From: Dyadobacter jejuensis
GTDB taxonomy: Bacteria; Bacteroidota; Bacteroidia; Cytophagales; Spirosomataceae
DNA: 64,000 bases
NCBI RefSeq assembly: GCF_003149085.1
Contig: NZ_QGDT01000009.1
Location: 166,092 to 230,091, forward strand
Reading direction: 5' to 3'
Shown in pieces: positions 1 through 7,644 of the stretch (positions are counted from its first letter, which is position 1; every line of letters starts with the position of its first letter). The notes under the pieces are model-generated. The model was given only the letters and a program-made list of their open reading frames with translations. It ran no database searches and had not been told where the DNA came from. Both the position numbers and the translations under genes were made by a program.

Positions 1-488
1 CATTAGGGTCGCTCCGCAAGATAGGGTTATTCCAGCCATACTGATAGGTGGATTGATCTTCCTGAGTATCCGTAACCGGATCAATCTGCATAAACCGCCC
101 AACGGTCGGATCATAGAACCGTGCTTGAAGATCAATATATCCCGTAGCAACCTGAGTTTCTTTACCCAGGAAGTTGTAGCGGTTAATGGCGTTACGTGCC
201 GCTGGGATTTGAACTGGGCTGTTTCGATCGATCTCCAACCCAAAAGGATAGTAATCAGTTTGTTGCAAGATATCTCCTTTTTCACTAAAAACTAGTCGAA
301 CATTCCCAAGATGGTCTTTAAGATAATAGTCAAAGCGAAGCGTATCACCAGAGGGAACCATTTGCCCTTCCGAAGTAGCAATTCGTTTCAACACATTCGA
401 AGCATCATACTCAAAAGCAGGATGGCCTGCCCCGCCCGCGTATTTGATATTTACTGTATCGCCAGCATACTTATGTTTTATACCAAGC

Positions 489-506
489 CCGGGGTCGCGC
501 ACGACT
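489..506 (-). repeat. 18-bp GC-rich repeat, copy 1
   Basis: On the coding (minus) strand this is AGTCGTGCGCGACCCCGG, preceded by G. It sits after the Tyr codon of YDY in the RHS core fragment and ends that frame as ESCATPGLV-stop. It contains the small dyad GTCG-TGCG-CGAC. Confidence 0.85.
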
Positions 507-618
507 CGTAATCATACAGAAAATTCTTCCCACCAACAGCAACTGTTTTGGGCAAATTCAAATAATTGTAGGTAAGTACCGCCCCCCGATTCCCATCAGA
601 AGTCATGTTGCCATTAGC

Positions 619-636
619 CCGGGGTCGCGCACGACT
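619..636 (-). repeat. 18-bp GC-rich repeat, copy 2
   Basis: The same 18 bases as copy 1, here preceded by A instead of G. It replaces the Asp codon in what should read YLYDANGNMTSDGN. The downstream frame begins SRARPRANGN, so the frame is shifted by +1. Confidence 0.85.
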
Positions 637-850
637 TATAAAGATATGAACTGGCTCCACTTATCACACCGGAATTATTCCCACTAGCATCGCTGATAGC
701 CGACAGCGGAACGCCGCCCGACCGATTGCCGATGTAAGAATAAGTCAGATTATCCGTCTCGCTTCCATACCACGGCAAGGTTGTGATAAAATGCTGACCA
801 ATAAGCGTTTTAAAGATTTCTTCGCCAAAAATGTAGTTGATCTGTAAATA

Positions 851-878
851 AAAAAAAGCCCCAATTATAGGGCTTTTT
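851..878 (-). terminator. rho-independent terminator after the immunity-like lipoprotein gene
   Basis: The arms AAAAAGCCC and GGGCTTTTT surround an 8-nt loop. On the minus strand the T-run follows the stem. It lies immediately past the stop codon of the minus-strand lipoprotein gene and separates it from the orphan RHS fragment. Confidence 0.75.
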
Positions 879-880
879 GG

Positions 881-1390
881 TTATTTAGCGATATTTAGTA
901 ATGAATATGAATCATGAAAATAAAAAGTCTTGACCTCTTTTCCTCGTATCACTTGGGTAATAAAAGTTCGATAGCCTCCTAAAATTTTATGTTTGTCTAA
1001 ACTAGTCGTATCGAAGCGTTCAGCGTTGCTTTTCAATGGGTCTTTCCATAGATTATAATTAATACTTGTGGTATCAATTTTTAACATATACCCTTTTTTC
1101 AAATAGATAATATCTGTTTCTTTAAACACCAAAACCTCATTTCTCTTTTCATTCCAAATGGCTCCTTCTGATTTCAAAGAAGGCTCATCAACTCGCTCAA
1201 TAAGAAATAATGTATCTGATTTAACGAAGTAGTTGCTTAATCGTTTTCTGTTTGAAAAAGTAGTTATAGCAATTCTTTTATCAAAATCCGCTTGTTGTTT
1301 TAATATGTTCTTGTTCATTTTTACAAATTGGTTTTGTGATATACAACTTGTAAAAAATATACTAAATAATAGAATTCCTATGTATTTCAT
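881..1390 (-). CDS. small lipoprotein, candidate immunity protein for the M91-like RHS toxin
   Basis: The 169-residue product starts MKYIGILLFSIFFTSC, a signal peptide with a lipobox Cys at residue 16, so it is predicted to be a membrane-anchored lipoprotein. I recognise no family. The start codon overlaps the stop of the upstream RHS toxin gene by 4 bases (ATGA), and a terminator follows directly. This position, directly behind a polymorphic toxin tip, is where immunity genes sit. If that role is right, the lipoprotein nature suggests neutralisation in the periplasm. The gene is AT-rich compared with the housekeeping genes, as the variable tips of such loci often are. Lipoprotein nature is well supported; the immunity role is inferred from position. 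Confidence 0.7.
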   Translation of the reverse strand: MKYIGILLFSIFFTSCISQNQFVKMNKNILKQQADFDKRIAITTFSNRKRLSNYFVKSDTLFLIERVDEPSLKSEGAIWNEKRNEVLVFKETDIIYLKKGYMLKIDTTSINYNLWKDPLKSNAERFDTTSLDKHKILGGYRTFITQVIRGKEVKTFYFHDSYSLLNIAK

Positions 1391-2727
1391 CTTTTCCGAT
1401 AGTTTATTGGTTTGAAAAATAGACTGTTACCTTTTGAGTCAATAATTCTTGTTGAATTATCTGGCATATTAATTCCATTTGGGTCTCTTAGAACTCCATA
1501 ATGTGTTCTTAAAGGCAATCCATTTTCCGACCTAAATTGATTTTCACGATTAGTTGAGTATTTTTCAGCCTCTAAATAGCCATTCCAAGTTGTGTTTGTA
1601 TTTAGAGTTCCTTTTAAATGGTCTTCGGCGTGGGCTAATTCATGCCCTAAGCTAATGTATGAGGGTGCTGTCGAGACTCCACCTTTCGCACCTTCTGTAG
1701 GTATTTGTGCACCACTATTTTCAATAAAACCTACACTATGGGTAGCATCAATATATTTATTTGATGTTGACATACCAATTGTTACGGTTTGGGCATCGTA
1801 TGAAAGAAAATCAACCATTTGTCGGCCCTCTTTTCCCAATCCTAATCTACCTAATGCACCTCCCACTTGTGCAATGAATTTATCACCACCAGAATAAGCT
1901 GTTCCATCTGCATTATAGAAACTATATCCGCCTTGTTGGGTATAGCCATAATGTACTCTTTGTGTTTGGCTGTTAGAATCGAAGTAATTAACCACCAAAC
2001 TATCGCCATTCATATCGGTATATCTGAGGGGATTACCACCAAAGGCAGAATAAGGGGAAAGGTTATAATATTTATCGGCATATCGGTCGGGTCGATTCCA
2101 ATGAACTGTTGCAGGGTCAAATAATCTATTTCCAAAGTCATACGAGTTGAATTCGGGCATTTTCTCTTGTCCTTGGAATAAGTATCTATTCACCCCATTC
2201 CTCGAATTCAGCCCCACGACGGGGCTGTTTCTATCCATCTCTAGTCCAAAGGGATAGTAATCCGTACTCTGCAATATATCTCCTTTTTCACTAAAAACTA
2301 GTCGAACATTCCCAAGATGGTCTTTAAGATAATAGTCAAAGCGAAGCGTATCACCAGATGGAACCAATTGCCCTTCCGAAGTAGCAATTCGTTTCAACAC
2401 ATTCGAAGCATCATACTCAAAAAAACCTGCATATTTGGCGGTAATCGTATCCCCAGCATATTTATGTTTTGTACCACCCGCATCATAATCGTACGTAAAC
2501 GTTTTAGAACCAATAGCAACCGTTTTGGGTAGATTCAAATAATTATACGTTAGGGTAGCAACTCTGTTACCGTCGCTGGTCATGTTTCCATTAGCCCGGG
2601 GTCGCGCACGACTCATAAGCATAAGCACTAGCCCCGCTTTTAACCCCCGTATTAATTCCACTCGAATCATTGACAGCCGAAAGTCTGTTGCCTGCGTAGG
2701 AATAAGAAAGGTTATCAACAGCCGCAC
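1387..2727 (-). CDS. RHS core with C-terminal M91-like metallopeptidase toxin domain (3' part of a broken RHS gene)
   Basis: From about residue 39 the frame reads through YD repeats (GNMTSDGN, LTYNYLNLPKTVAIG) and the RHS core (LKDHLGNVRLVF, FGLEMDRNSP, NRLFDPATVHWNRPDRYADKYYNLSPY). It then enters a variable tip of about 200 residues. The tip contains GHELAHAEDHLKG near residue 360 and a downstream ENQFRSENGLPLRTHYG block, the pattern of the M91 (NleD-type) zinc peptidase family. The first 38 residues are an out-of-frame artefact: the real N-terminal part lies upstream in another frame, cut off by the 18-bp repeat at 2596-2613. A separate start is therefore doubtful and the whole is probably a disrupted gene. 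The tip was probably a secreted toxin directed at competitors. Confidence 0.75.
   Translation of the reverse strand: MRLLITFLIPTQATDFRLSMIRVELIRGLKAGLVLMLMSRARPRANGNMTSDGNRVATLTYNYLNLPKTVAIGSKTFTYDYDAGGTKHKYAGDTITAKYAGFFEYDASNVLKRIATSEGQLVPSGDTLRFDYYLKDHLGNVRLVFSEKGDILQSTDYYPFGLEMDRNSPVVGLNSRNGVNRYLFQGQEKMPEFNSYDFGNRLFDPATVHWNRPDRYADKYYNLSPYSAFGGNPLRYTDMNGDSLVVNYFDSNSQTQRVHYGYTQQGGYSFYNADGTAYSGGDKFIAQVGGALGRLGLGKEGRQMVDFLSYDAQTVTIGMSTSNKYIDATHSVGFIENSGAQIPTEGAKGGVSTAPSYISLGHELAHAEDHLKGTLNTNTTWNGYLEAEKYSTNRENQFRSENGLPLRTHYGVLRDPNGINMPDNSTRIIDSKGNSLFFKPINYRKR
2275..2422 (-). repeat. 148-bp near-perfect direct repeat of 269-416
   Basis: This segment of the RHS core matches 269-416 with two mismatches that I can see. 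It covers the conserved LRFDYYLKDHLGNVRLVF region and the codons before it. The flanking sequences are less similar. Confidence 0.8.
2596..2613 (-). repeat. 18-bp GC-rich repeat, copy 3
   Basis: Identical to copies 1 and 2 and preceded by G on the coding strand. It replaces the Asp codon in YAYDANGNMTSDGN. The upstream frame ends YAYESCATPG-stop and the downstream frame starts SRARPRANGN. Confidence 0.85.
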
Positions 2728-3200
2728 CAGCCCGCATCAAAGTCATGATATTGCCATTATTCCGGGGTCGCGCACGACTCAAACCTAATGCCACTTTCCG
2801 TATCCGCATAGCCACCTATTCCCGTGCTACTGAGTAGCCGATTGGCTCCGTCATAGCTAAATGAAAGCCCCTTGGTGAGGGTGGATACGTCCTTTCCTGC
2901 CCATTGCACTTTGCTAATATTTCCGTTGGTATAGTTACCACCATTGGCATAGTCAAGCCCAATGCTGTAAAAGGGTAGGTCGGCACCCTGGGTCTGTTGG
3001 TATTTGGTATTGGCATTTGTGAGCCAGCCACGATTCGGACCGCCGGGCGGTTGTTGGTATAATCAGTACGTCTTCGGAATTTGGTGGGGTCATTGGCGTA
3101 GCCGTGAAACCATCGCTTCGGCCTTTAGATTTGCCTGATTGGCATCCCTGCTATACACCAGCCGGTCGTACTGGTCATATACCTATCAGCCCCCAAGCAA
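2728..3200 (-). pseudogene. upstream YD-repeat part of the broken RHS gene
   Basis: Translated in pieces on the minus strand, this encodes YD-repeat sequence: YDQYDRLVYSRDANQ, then (after frame breaks near 3050-3110) LPFYSIGLDYANGG, SFSYDGANRLLSSTG and LSYSYAGNRLSAVNDSSG. A further frame break is caused by the 18-bp repeat at 2762-2779. No start codon, signal peptide or N-terminal domain is visible upstream before the divergent lipoprotein gene at 3268, so the 5' half of the RHS gene is missing. Confidence 0.7.
2762..2779 (-). repeat. 18-bp GC-rich repeat, copy 4
   Basis: The same 18 bases, preceded by G on the coding strand, in a different sequence context (RF-D-NNGNIM). The Asp codon is again the one replaced, with a +1 frameshift. 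Confidence 0.85.
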
Positions 3201-3267
3201 CCCTCTGGAACATTTAGTCGTACCCTACACAGTACAACTAAAAACCTTTAATTGATAATTAATCTTC

Positions 3268-4101
3268 ATGAAAAAATTAACACACTACACCCTATTGTCT
3301 GTGATGGGACTTTTGGCCCTATCTTGTAATGACGATGACAACAACACGCCCGAAACAGTAACTTACGACATTGAAGTGAAAGAGACAACTTTGGGCGATG
3401 TGCTTACCGACGACCAAGGCATGACGCTTTATTTCTTTACTAAAGATGTAGACGGAAACTCCACCTGTACAGGAAACTGCTTAACGAACTGGCCCCTATT
3501 TACCAAGACCACCCCGACTCTAGACCCGAGCCTTGATGCCAGCGCTTTCGGGACCATCACCCACCCCAGCGGCTCTACCCAAGTGACTTATAGAGGCTGG
3601 CCTTTGTATTATTATGCAGGAGATGCCGCTGCTGGAGATGTAAAGGGCGAAAACGTGGGTAAAGTATGGTTTGTGGCTAAAACCGACTACAGCATCATGC
3701 TCGCCGACAAACAGCTGGTTGGTAACGACGGGAAAAATTATTTGAGCGATTACACAGAAGGCGACGGTTCGACACAATTCTTGGTCGATGGACAGGGCCG
3801 AACCTTGTATGGTTTTGTTAACGACACCAAAGACAAAAATAACTACACGAAAGAGGATTTCAGCAACGATGGCAACTGGCCCATCTTTTCGGCCGATCTG
3901 GAGAGCCTACCTTCTACAGTCGACAAAACCCTTTTTGGTGAGATTGACGTGTTCGGTAAGAAGCAGCTCACCTTTAAAGGCTGGCCTTTGTATTACTTCG
4001 GCGCCGACAGCACTACCAGAGGGGCCACCAAGGGGGTCAGTGTTCCCCGACCTGGCGTATGGCCTATACTTAATCTGGACACTCCGGAGGCTAGCGAATA
4101 A
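3268..4101 (+). CDS. lipoprotein with two secreted-repeat (Lipoprotein_15, PF03640-type) domains
   Basis: A 277-residue lipoprotein: MKKLTHYTLLSVMGLLALSC gives a signal peptide with the lipobox Cys at residue 20. Two tandem copies of the secreted repeat family follow, each with TLYFFTKD- or TLYGFVND-like starts, an NWP motif and a closing GWPLYY motif (GWPLYYYAGD, GWPLYYFGAD). The first copy has the CTGNC Cys pair; the second lacks it. The biochemical role of this family is not established. The gene stands alone: it diverges from the RHS remnant and converges on the aminotransferase gene, with a shared terminator. Confidence 0.85.
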   Translation: MKKLTHYTLLSVMGLLALSCNDDDNNTPETVTYDIEVKETTLGDVLTDDQGMTLYFFTKDVDGNSTCTGNCLTNWPLFTKTTPTLDPSLDASAFGTITHPSGSTQVTYRGWPLYYYAGDAAAGDVKGENVGKVWFVAKTDYSIMLADKQLVGNDGKNYLSDYTEGDGSTQFLVDGQGRTLYGFVNDTKDKNNYTKEDFSNDGNWPIFSADLESLPSTVDKTLFGEIDVFGKKQLTFKGWPLYYFGADSTTRGATKGVSVPRPGVWPILNLDTPEASE

Positions 4102-4134
4102 CGCTCGTTTTTTTTAATTTGTGGGGTAATTTGG

Positions 4135-4168
4135 AAAAGGAGGCCGTCGGTTTGATGGCCTCCTTTTT
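4135..4168. terminator. bidirectional terminator between convergent genes
   Basis: The arms AAAAGGAGGCC and GGCCTCCTTTT (11 bp, perfect) are followed by TTTTTAT on the plus side and a T-run on the minus side. It sits between the lipoprotein gene and the aminotransferase stop codon. Confidence 0.8.
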
Positions 4169-5000
4169 ATGATTTCCCCCAGGATGCCAGCAGGGCTTCG
4201 AATCGCTCCTGCAGCACCCGAGTATAGGGCCCTACTGCTCCTTGACCTATGGTGGTATCGCCGATCTGCCGGATGGGCATCACCCATTTGGTAGAACTGG
4301 TGGTAAACACTTCGTCAGCCTCCAGCATCTCTGGGAGGTAGATGGGCCTAATCTCTATGTCCATAAGGTCCTGAGCCAGCTCGAGGACTACCTTACGGGT
4401 AATGCCATACAGGATGTGTCGATCGGTGGTGATAAGCCGCCCTTCCTTAACCAAGAAAACGTTGCTCCTGGTTAGCTCACTCACCTCTCCATCCTTATGA
4501 AAAAGCAGGTCGGAAGCTTGTTGCTGTTTCATCTCATCGGCCATCAGTATCATATGCACATAGTTGGTGGTTTTGATAGTCGGCAAGTCGCGGACGTAGG
4601 AATAGGGCAGGACTTTTATTCCTTGCAAACGACCCTGTGGGTGGTCTACAGGCAACGATTCGGTGCGAATCACCATATTGGGGCTTTCAACATGCACGCT
4701 GTCGGCAGCTATGCCACCGGTGAGCAAGAATCGAAAGGCCACCTCGGGTGCTTCGGATCGGGCATATAGATCGAGCAATACGGCATAGGCCTCTTGTTTT
4801 CCGATGGGCAAGGTTAACTTCAGGGAGCGGGCAGAGTTTTCGAACCGTTCCCAATAGTCGTCCCAACGAAAAGGAACGCCATTATAGGTTCTAAAAAAGT
4901 CGAACAATCCATAGCCCCGTATCAAGCCTAGGTCGTTAGAAGTGAAGATACGCTCTTCCAATGGAAGGATCTGCCCATTAAAATATTGATATAAAGCCAT
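4167..5000 (-). CDS. class IV aminotransferase (branched-chain / D-amino acid / ADC-lyase type)
   Basis: This 277-residue protein has the fold-type IV PLP enzyme layout. The N-terminus shows FTSNDLGLIRGYGLFDFFRTY, the PLP lysine is at about residue 143 (TIKTTNYVH), and SELTRSNVFLV holds the cofactor-contacting Glu near residue 175. GITRKVVLELA and EVFTTSSTKWVMPI follow. The family covers branched-chain aminotransferase, D-alanine aminotransferase and aminodeoxychorismate lyase; the sequence alone does not settle the substrate. It is a single gene, convergent with the lipoprotein gene and divergent from the polyprenyl synthase gene. Confidence 0.85.
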   Translation of the reverse strand: MALYQYFNGQILPLEERIFTSNDLGLIRGYGLFDFFRTYNGVPFRWDDYWERFENSARSLKLTLPIGKQEAYAVLLDLYARSEAPEVAFRFLLTGGIAADSVHVESPNMVIRTESLPVDHPQGRLQGIKVLPYSYVRDLPTIKTTNYVHMILMADEMKQQQASDLLFHKDGEVSELTRSNVFLVKEGRLITTDRHILYGITRKVVLELAQDLMDIEIRPIYLPEMLEADEVFTTSSTKWVMPIRQIGDTTIGQGAVGPYTRVLQERFEALLASWGKS

Positions 5001-5106
5001 TCTGATATATTAAAATACTATTTGACGCTCAAAAGCACTTCTGAAGCACCTAGAAGGTAAATATATTACTATTTCAGCGATCCTTTGCCGGCAATTCACA
5101 GAACCT

Positions 5107-5138
5107 TTTGAGTTTTACGCGACTATTTAGGTACTTTG
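5107..5138 (+). promoter_or_regulatory. possible Bacteroidota-type promoter for the polyprenyl synthase operon
   Basis: TTTG at 5107-5110 is followed about 21 bases later by TACTTTG, close to the TTTG-N19-TAnnTTTG pattern of the primary sigma factor of this phylum. It lies about 60 bases before the start codon. The -7 element is one base short of consensus. Confidence 0.35.
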
Positions 5139-5198
5139 CGTACTTCTACAAAAAGACAGGAAGTGAACCATATTCCTTCAGCTTGACACAACAGTTTA

Positions 5199-6173
5199 AT
5201 GATACAGATTGACCCCATTTTAAAAAAACTGCAAGAGAATTTTGCAGCCCATCGTTACGGAACACATCCTACTGAACTTTACGACCCCATCGAGTATATT
5301 ATGTCCTTGGGCGGGAAGCGCTTCAGACCGCTCCTCACCATATTGGCAGCTTCGTTATATACCGACGAGCTCGAGAAGGCCCTCAAGCCGGCTATGGCCG
5401 TGGAAGTATTCCATAACTTTACGCTGATGCACGACGACATCATGGACCAGGCTCCTCTTCGCAGAGGAGAACAAACGGTACACGAAAAATGGAATGCCAA
5501 TACGGCCATCCTTTCGGGCGATGTCATGTTAATAAAAGCGTACGAACTATTAATACAAGTCGATGACCACAAGCTGCGAAACGTACTGGAACGATTCAAT
5601 GTTACAGCTGCGGAGGTGTGTGAGGGGCAACAGTTGGATATGAACTTCGAAACCCGTTGGGATGTAACAGAAGCGGAATATCTGGAAATGATACGACTAA
5701 AAACCTCCGTAGTGTTGGGCATGGCCCTGGAGCTGGGCGGCATCATCGGAGGAGCCGACGCTGCCAGCAAAAAGGCCCTATACTTAGCCGGAGAGACGAT
5801 GGGCATCGGTTTCCAGCTCAAAGACGACCTACTCGACGTGTATGGCGACCCCAGCAAATTTGGCAAACAAGTGGGGGGCGATATCATAGCCAATAAGAAG
5901 ACCTTCCTGCTGATAGAAGCCCTAGCCAGGGCCACGGGACCTACCAAGGCGGAACTGCACCACTGGATCGAGGCCCCTACTTTCGATAAGGAAGAAAAAG
6001 TCGCCGCTGTAAAGCAGATTTACACCAAATTGGGAATTCAACAACTTACAGAAGAAAAAATTGCTGCTTGCTTCACCAACGGCATCGCCCATTTAGAAGC
6101 GGTGGCCGTAGTACCGGAGCGGAAAAAACCATTGATGGATTTTGTCCATAACTTGGTAAATCGTGAAAACTAA
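5199..6173 (+). CDS. trans-polyprenyl diphosphate synthase
   Basis: This 324-residue isoprenyl diphosphate synthase extends allylic diphosphates with isopentenyl diphosphate. The first Asp-rich motif is DDIMD (residues 79-83), followed by LRRG; the second is DDLLD (about 209-213) in QLKDDLLDVYGD. The GGKRFRP motif near residue 39 binds substrate. In Bacteroidota such enzymes usually make the octa- or heptaprenyl chain for menaquinone, which fits the menG gene later in the window, but chain length cannot be read here with confidence. It is followed 15 bases later by a rhomboid gene, probably in one operon. Confidence 0.9.
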   Translation: MIQIDPILKKLQENFAAHRYGTHPTELYDPIEYIMSLGGKRFRPLLTILAASLYTDELEKALKPAMAVEVFHNFTLMHDDIMDQAPLRRGEQTVHEKWNANTAILSGDVMLIKAYELLIQVDDHKLRNVLERFNVTAAEVCEGQQLDMNFETRWDVTEAEYLEMIRLKTSVVLGMALELGGIIGGADAASKKALYLAGETMGIGFQLKDDLLDVYGDPSKFGKQVGGDIIANKKTFLLIEALARATGPTKAELHHWIEAPTFDKEEKVAAVKQIYTKLGIQQLTEEKIAACFTNGIAHLEAVAVVPERKKPLMDFVHNLVNREN

Positions 6174-6188
6174 CCCACCCTTACCCTT

Positions 6189-6809
6189 ATGTCTATTACC
6201 ATTATTTTGATTCTAATTATCTGTGGCACCAGCTACTATGGCTTCAACAATTTTTCCTTTATGGATAAGATGATCATGAACCCATACCGTGTCACCAAGA
6301 AAAACGAGTATTACCGGTTTATTTCTTCCGGTTTCGTCCATGCCGACTACAGCCATCTGATCTTCAATATGTTGAGCTTATGGTTTATAGGAGAGGGTAT
6401 TGAACGCCTTTTCGCCATGCTTTTCGGGAGCAGTGGTACCCTTTATTTTTTAGGGCTCTTTATTCTGGGTATCGTCGCTTCGGACGTTCCCACTTTCTTT
6501 AAAAACCGAAAAAATTCGAATTATAACTCTCTAGGAGCATCAGGGGGGGTATCCGCCGTATTGTTTGCGGCCATACTTTACGCGCCATTAATGGATATAT
6601 ATCTGTACTTCTTCATCCAGTTAAAGGCCTTTATCTTTGGAATCCTATTCCTGGGCTATTCTTATTATTCCGACCGTAAAGGAGGCGGGTATATCAACCA
6701 TAGCGCCCACTTATATGGGGCACTGTTTGGGATGGTCTTTATGGCGGTGGTGTATCCCCCATCCGTACCCCAATTCTTCCAACAAATATTCAGCTGGCGG
6801 TTATTTTAA
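6189..6809 (+). CDS. rhomboid family intramembrane serine protease
   Basis: This 206-residue membrane protein has about six hydrophobic segments. The rhomboid signature is complete: HADYSHLIFNMLSLWF near residue 55, the catalytic Ser in GASGGVSAVLF (about residue 118), and the partner His in NHSAHLYGALFG (about residue 174). Rhomboids cleave transmembrane helices of substrate proteins inside the cytoplasmic membrane; the substrate here is unknown. It is probably co-transcribed with the polyprenyl synthase gene. Its 3' end overlaps that of the convergent phosphatidylserine decarboxylase gene by 9 bases. Confidence 0.9.
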   Translation: MSITIILILIICGTSYYGFNNFSFMDKMIMNPYRVTKKNEYYRFISSGFVHADYSHLIFNMLSLWFIGEGIERLFAMLFGSSGTLYFLGLFILGIVASDVPTFFKNRKNSNYNSLGASGGVSAVLFAAILYAPLMDIYLYFFIQLKAFIFGILFLGYSYYSDRKGGGYINHSAHLYGALFGMVFMAVVYPPSVPQFFQQIFSWRLF

Positions 6810-7460
6810 CTCGGCCAAGACCGTCACACTACCCACGGTCTTGTCTTGCAAGTTGACTTTTATAGCTGCATCTAGTGGAACGAAGATATCGACCCGGGAG
6901 CCAAATTTAATAAAGCCCATTTCGGTACTTTGTTCCACCTGATCGCCCTCTTTCACATACCAGCGAATACGGCGTGCAGCGGCACCGGCTATCTGTCGAA
7001 ACAAGATATCTACGCCTACATGATTCCGAATCACCACCGTGGTACGCTCATTTTCGGTGCTCGACTTAGGGTGCCAGGCTACCAGATATAGCCCCGGATG
7101 GTATTTAAAATACTGGATAACGCCCGAAATAGGGTTCCAGTTGATATGCACATTCAGGGGGGACATAAAAATGCTTATTTGCCGACGTGGACCTTTAAAG
7201 TATTCGGTTTCGACCACCTCCTCTATGACCACCACCTTTCCATCGCAAGGAGCCACTACCTGCTTCTCGCTCTGATAGGCCAAGCGCTTGGGCACCCTGA
7301 AAAACTGCACTACCAAAATAAAGAGTACAATACTAGCCACCAGGGTGAGTCCTACTCCCCAATGCCCTTCCGGCAATAAATAATTCAGTCCTAAATTAAT
7401 GAATATCAACACGATGGCCGTTGCCGTCATAATTGTATATCCTTCTCTATGCAATTTCAT
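6801..7460 (-). CDS. psd: phosphatidylserine decarboxylase family protein (proenzyme)
   Basis: This 219-residue short-form (archaeal/Bacteroidota-type) PSD converts phosphatidylserine to phosphatidylethanolamine at the membrane. The N-terminus has two hydrophobic segments (residues about 9-27 and 35-53). Family motifs follow: APCDGKV, RRQISIFMSPLNVHINW, HPGLYLVAWHPKS and ENERTT. The self-cleavage site that forms the pyruvoyl cofactor is Gly-Ser at about 187-188 in IKFGSRVDIF. It is a monocistronic-looking gene behind the secA terminator. Confidence 0.92.
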   Translation of the reverse strand: MKLHREGYTIMTATAIVLIFINLGLNYLLPEGHWGVGLTLVASIVLFILVVQFFRVPKRLAYQSEKQVVAPCDGKVVVIEEVVETEYFKGPRRQISIFMSPLNVHINWNPISGVIQYFKYHPGLYLVAWHPKSSTENERTTVVIRNHVGVDILFRQIAGAAARRIRWYVKEGDQVEQSTEMGFIKFGSRVDIFVPLDAAIKVNLQDKTVGSVTVLAELK

Positions 7461-7532
7461 ATTGGGGCGATTATTGATTTCTTTTCTAACGAGTCTGCAA
7501 ATATCGCATATTTCTTGAATCGAGCAGAAAGA

Positions 7533-7569
7533 AAAACCCCACCTTTCCGCTAAAGAAGGGTGGGGTTTT
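7533..7569 (-). terminator. terminator downstream of secA
   Basis: The arms AAAACCCCACC and GGTGGGGTTTT form a strong 11-bp stem with a T-run on the minus strand. It lies 75-110 bases after the secA stop and before the psd start. Confidence 0.8.
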
Positions 7570-7644
7570 CTAATAATGGCAACGATTTTAGGCCCATCTG
7601 AAAGCCCTAACGGTTATGAGAGGGATTCAGGAATGGCCCCTAGG

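Larger units (their letters stand above)
1..850 (-). pseudogene. orphan RHS/YD-repeat core fragment, runs off left edge
   Basis: Read on the minus strand this stretch encodes YD-repeat sequence (NLTYSYIGNRSGG, TYNYLNLPKTVAVGG) and then the RHS-associated core (LKDHLGNVRLVF, DYYPFGLEIDRNSP, ARFYDPTVGRFMQIDPV, YQYGWNNP). The toxin tip would lie beyond base 1. The frame is broken twice, at copies of an 18-bp repeat (489-506 and 619-636). It starts abruptly just past the terminator of the neighbouring immunity-like gene, with no start codon or promoter that I can see. That is the structure of a displaced (orphan) RHS tip cassette, as known from Rhs/CDI loci. Assignment to RHS is certain; its status as a silent cassette is inferred. 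Confidence 0.8.

Noticed and set aside
1387..2727. Start codon at 2727 with the N-terminus MRLLITFLIPTQATDF as a real signal peptide
   Set aside because: These codons lie in the wrong frame of the RHS repeat; the true frame joins only at the 18-bp repeat.
489..2779. Interpretation of the four 18-bp repeats as a CRISPR array
   Set aside because: Spacing is irregular (about 130 bp to 2 kb), the intervening DNA is coding RHS sequence, and no cas genes are present.
2816..3031. 71-codon minus-strand frame inside the RHS remnant
   Set aside because: Another frame of the same stretch gives convincing YD-repeat sequence, so this is a shadow.
5279..5947. 222-codon open frame antisense to the polyprenyl synthase gene
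   Set aside because: It is a shadow of a clearly functional gene, with Ser/Arg-rich composition and no domain.
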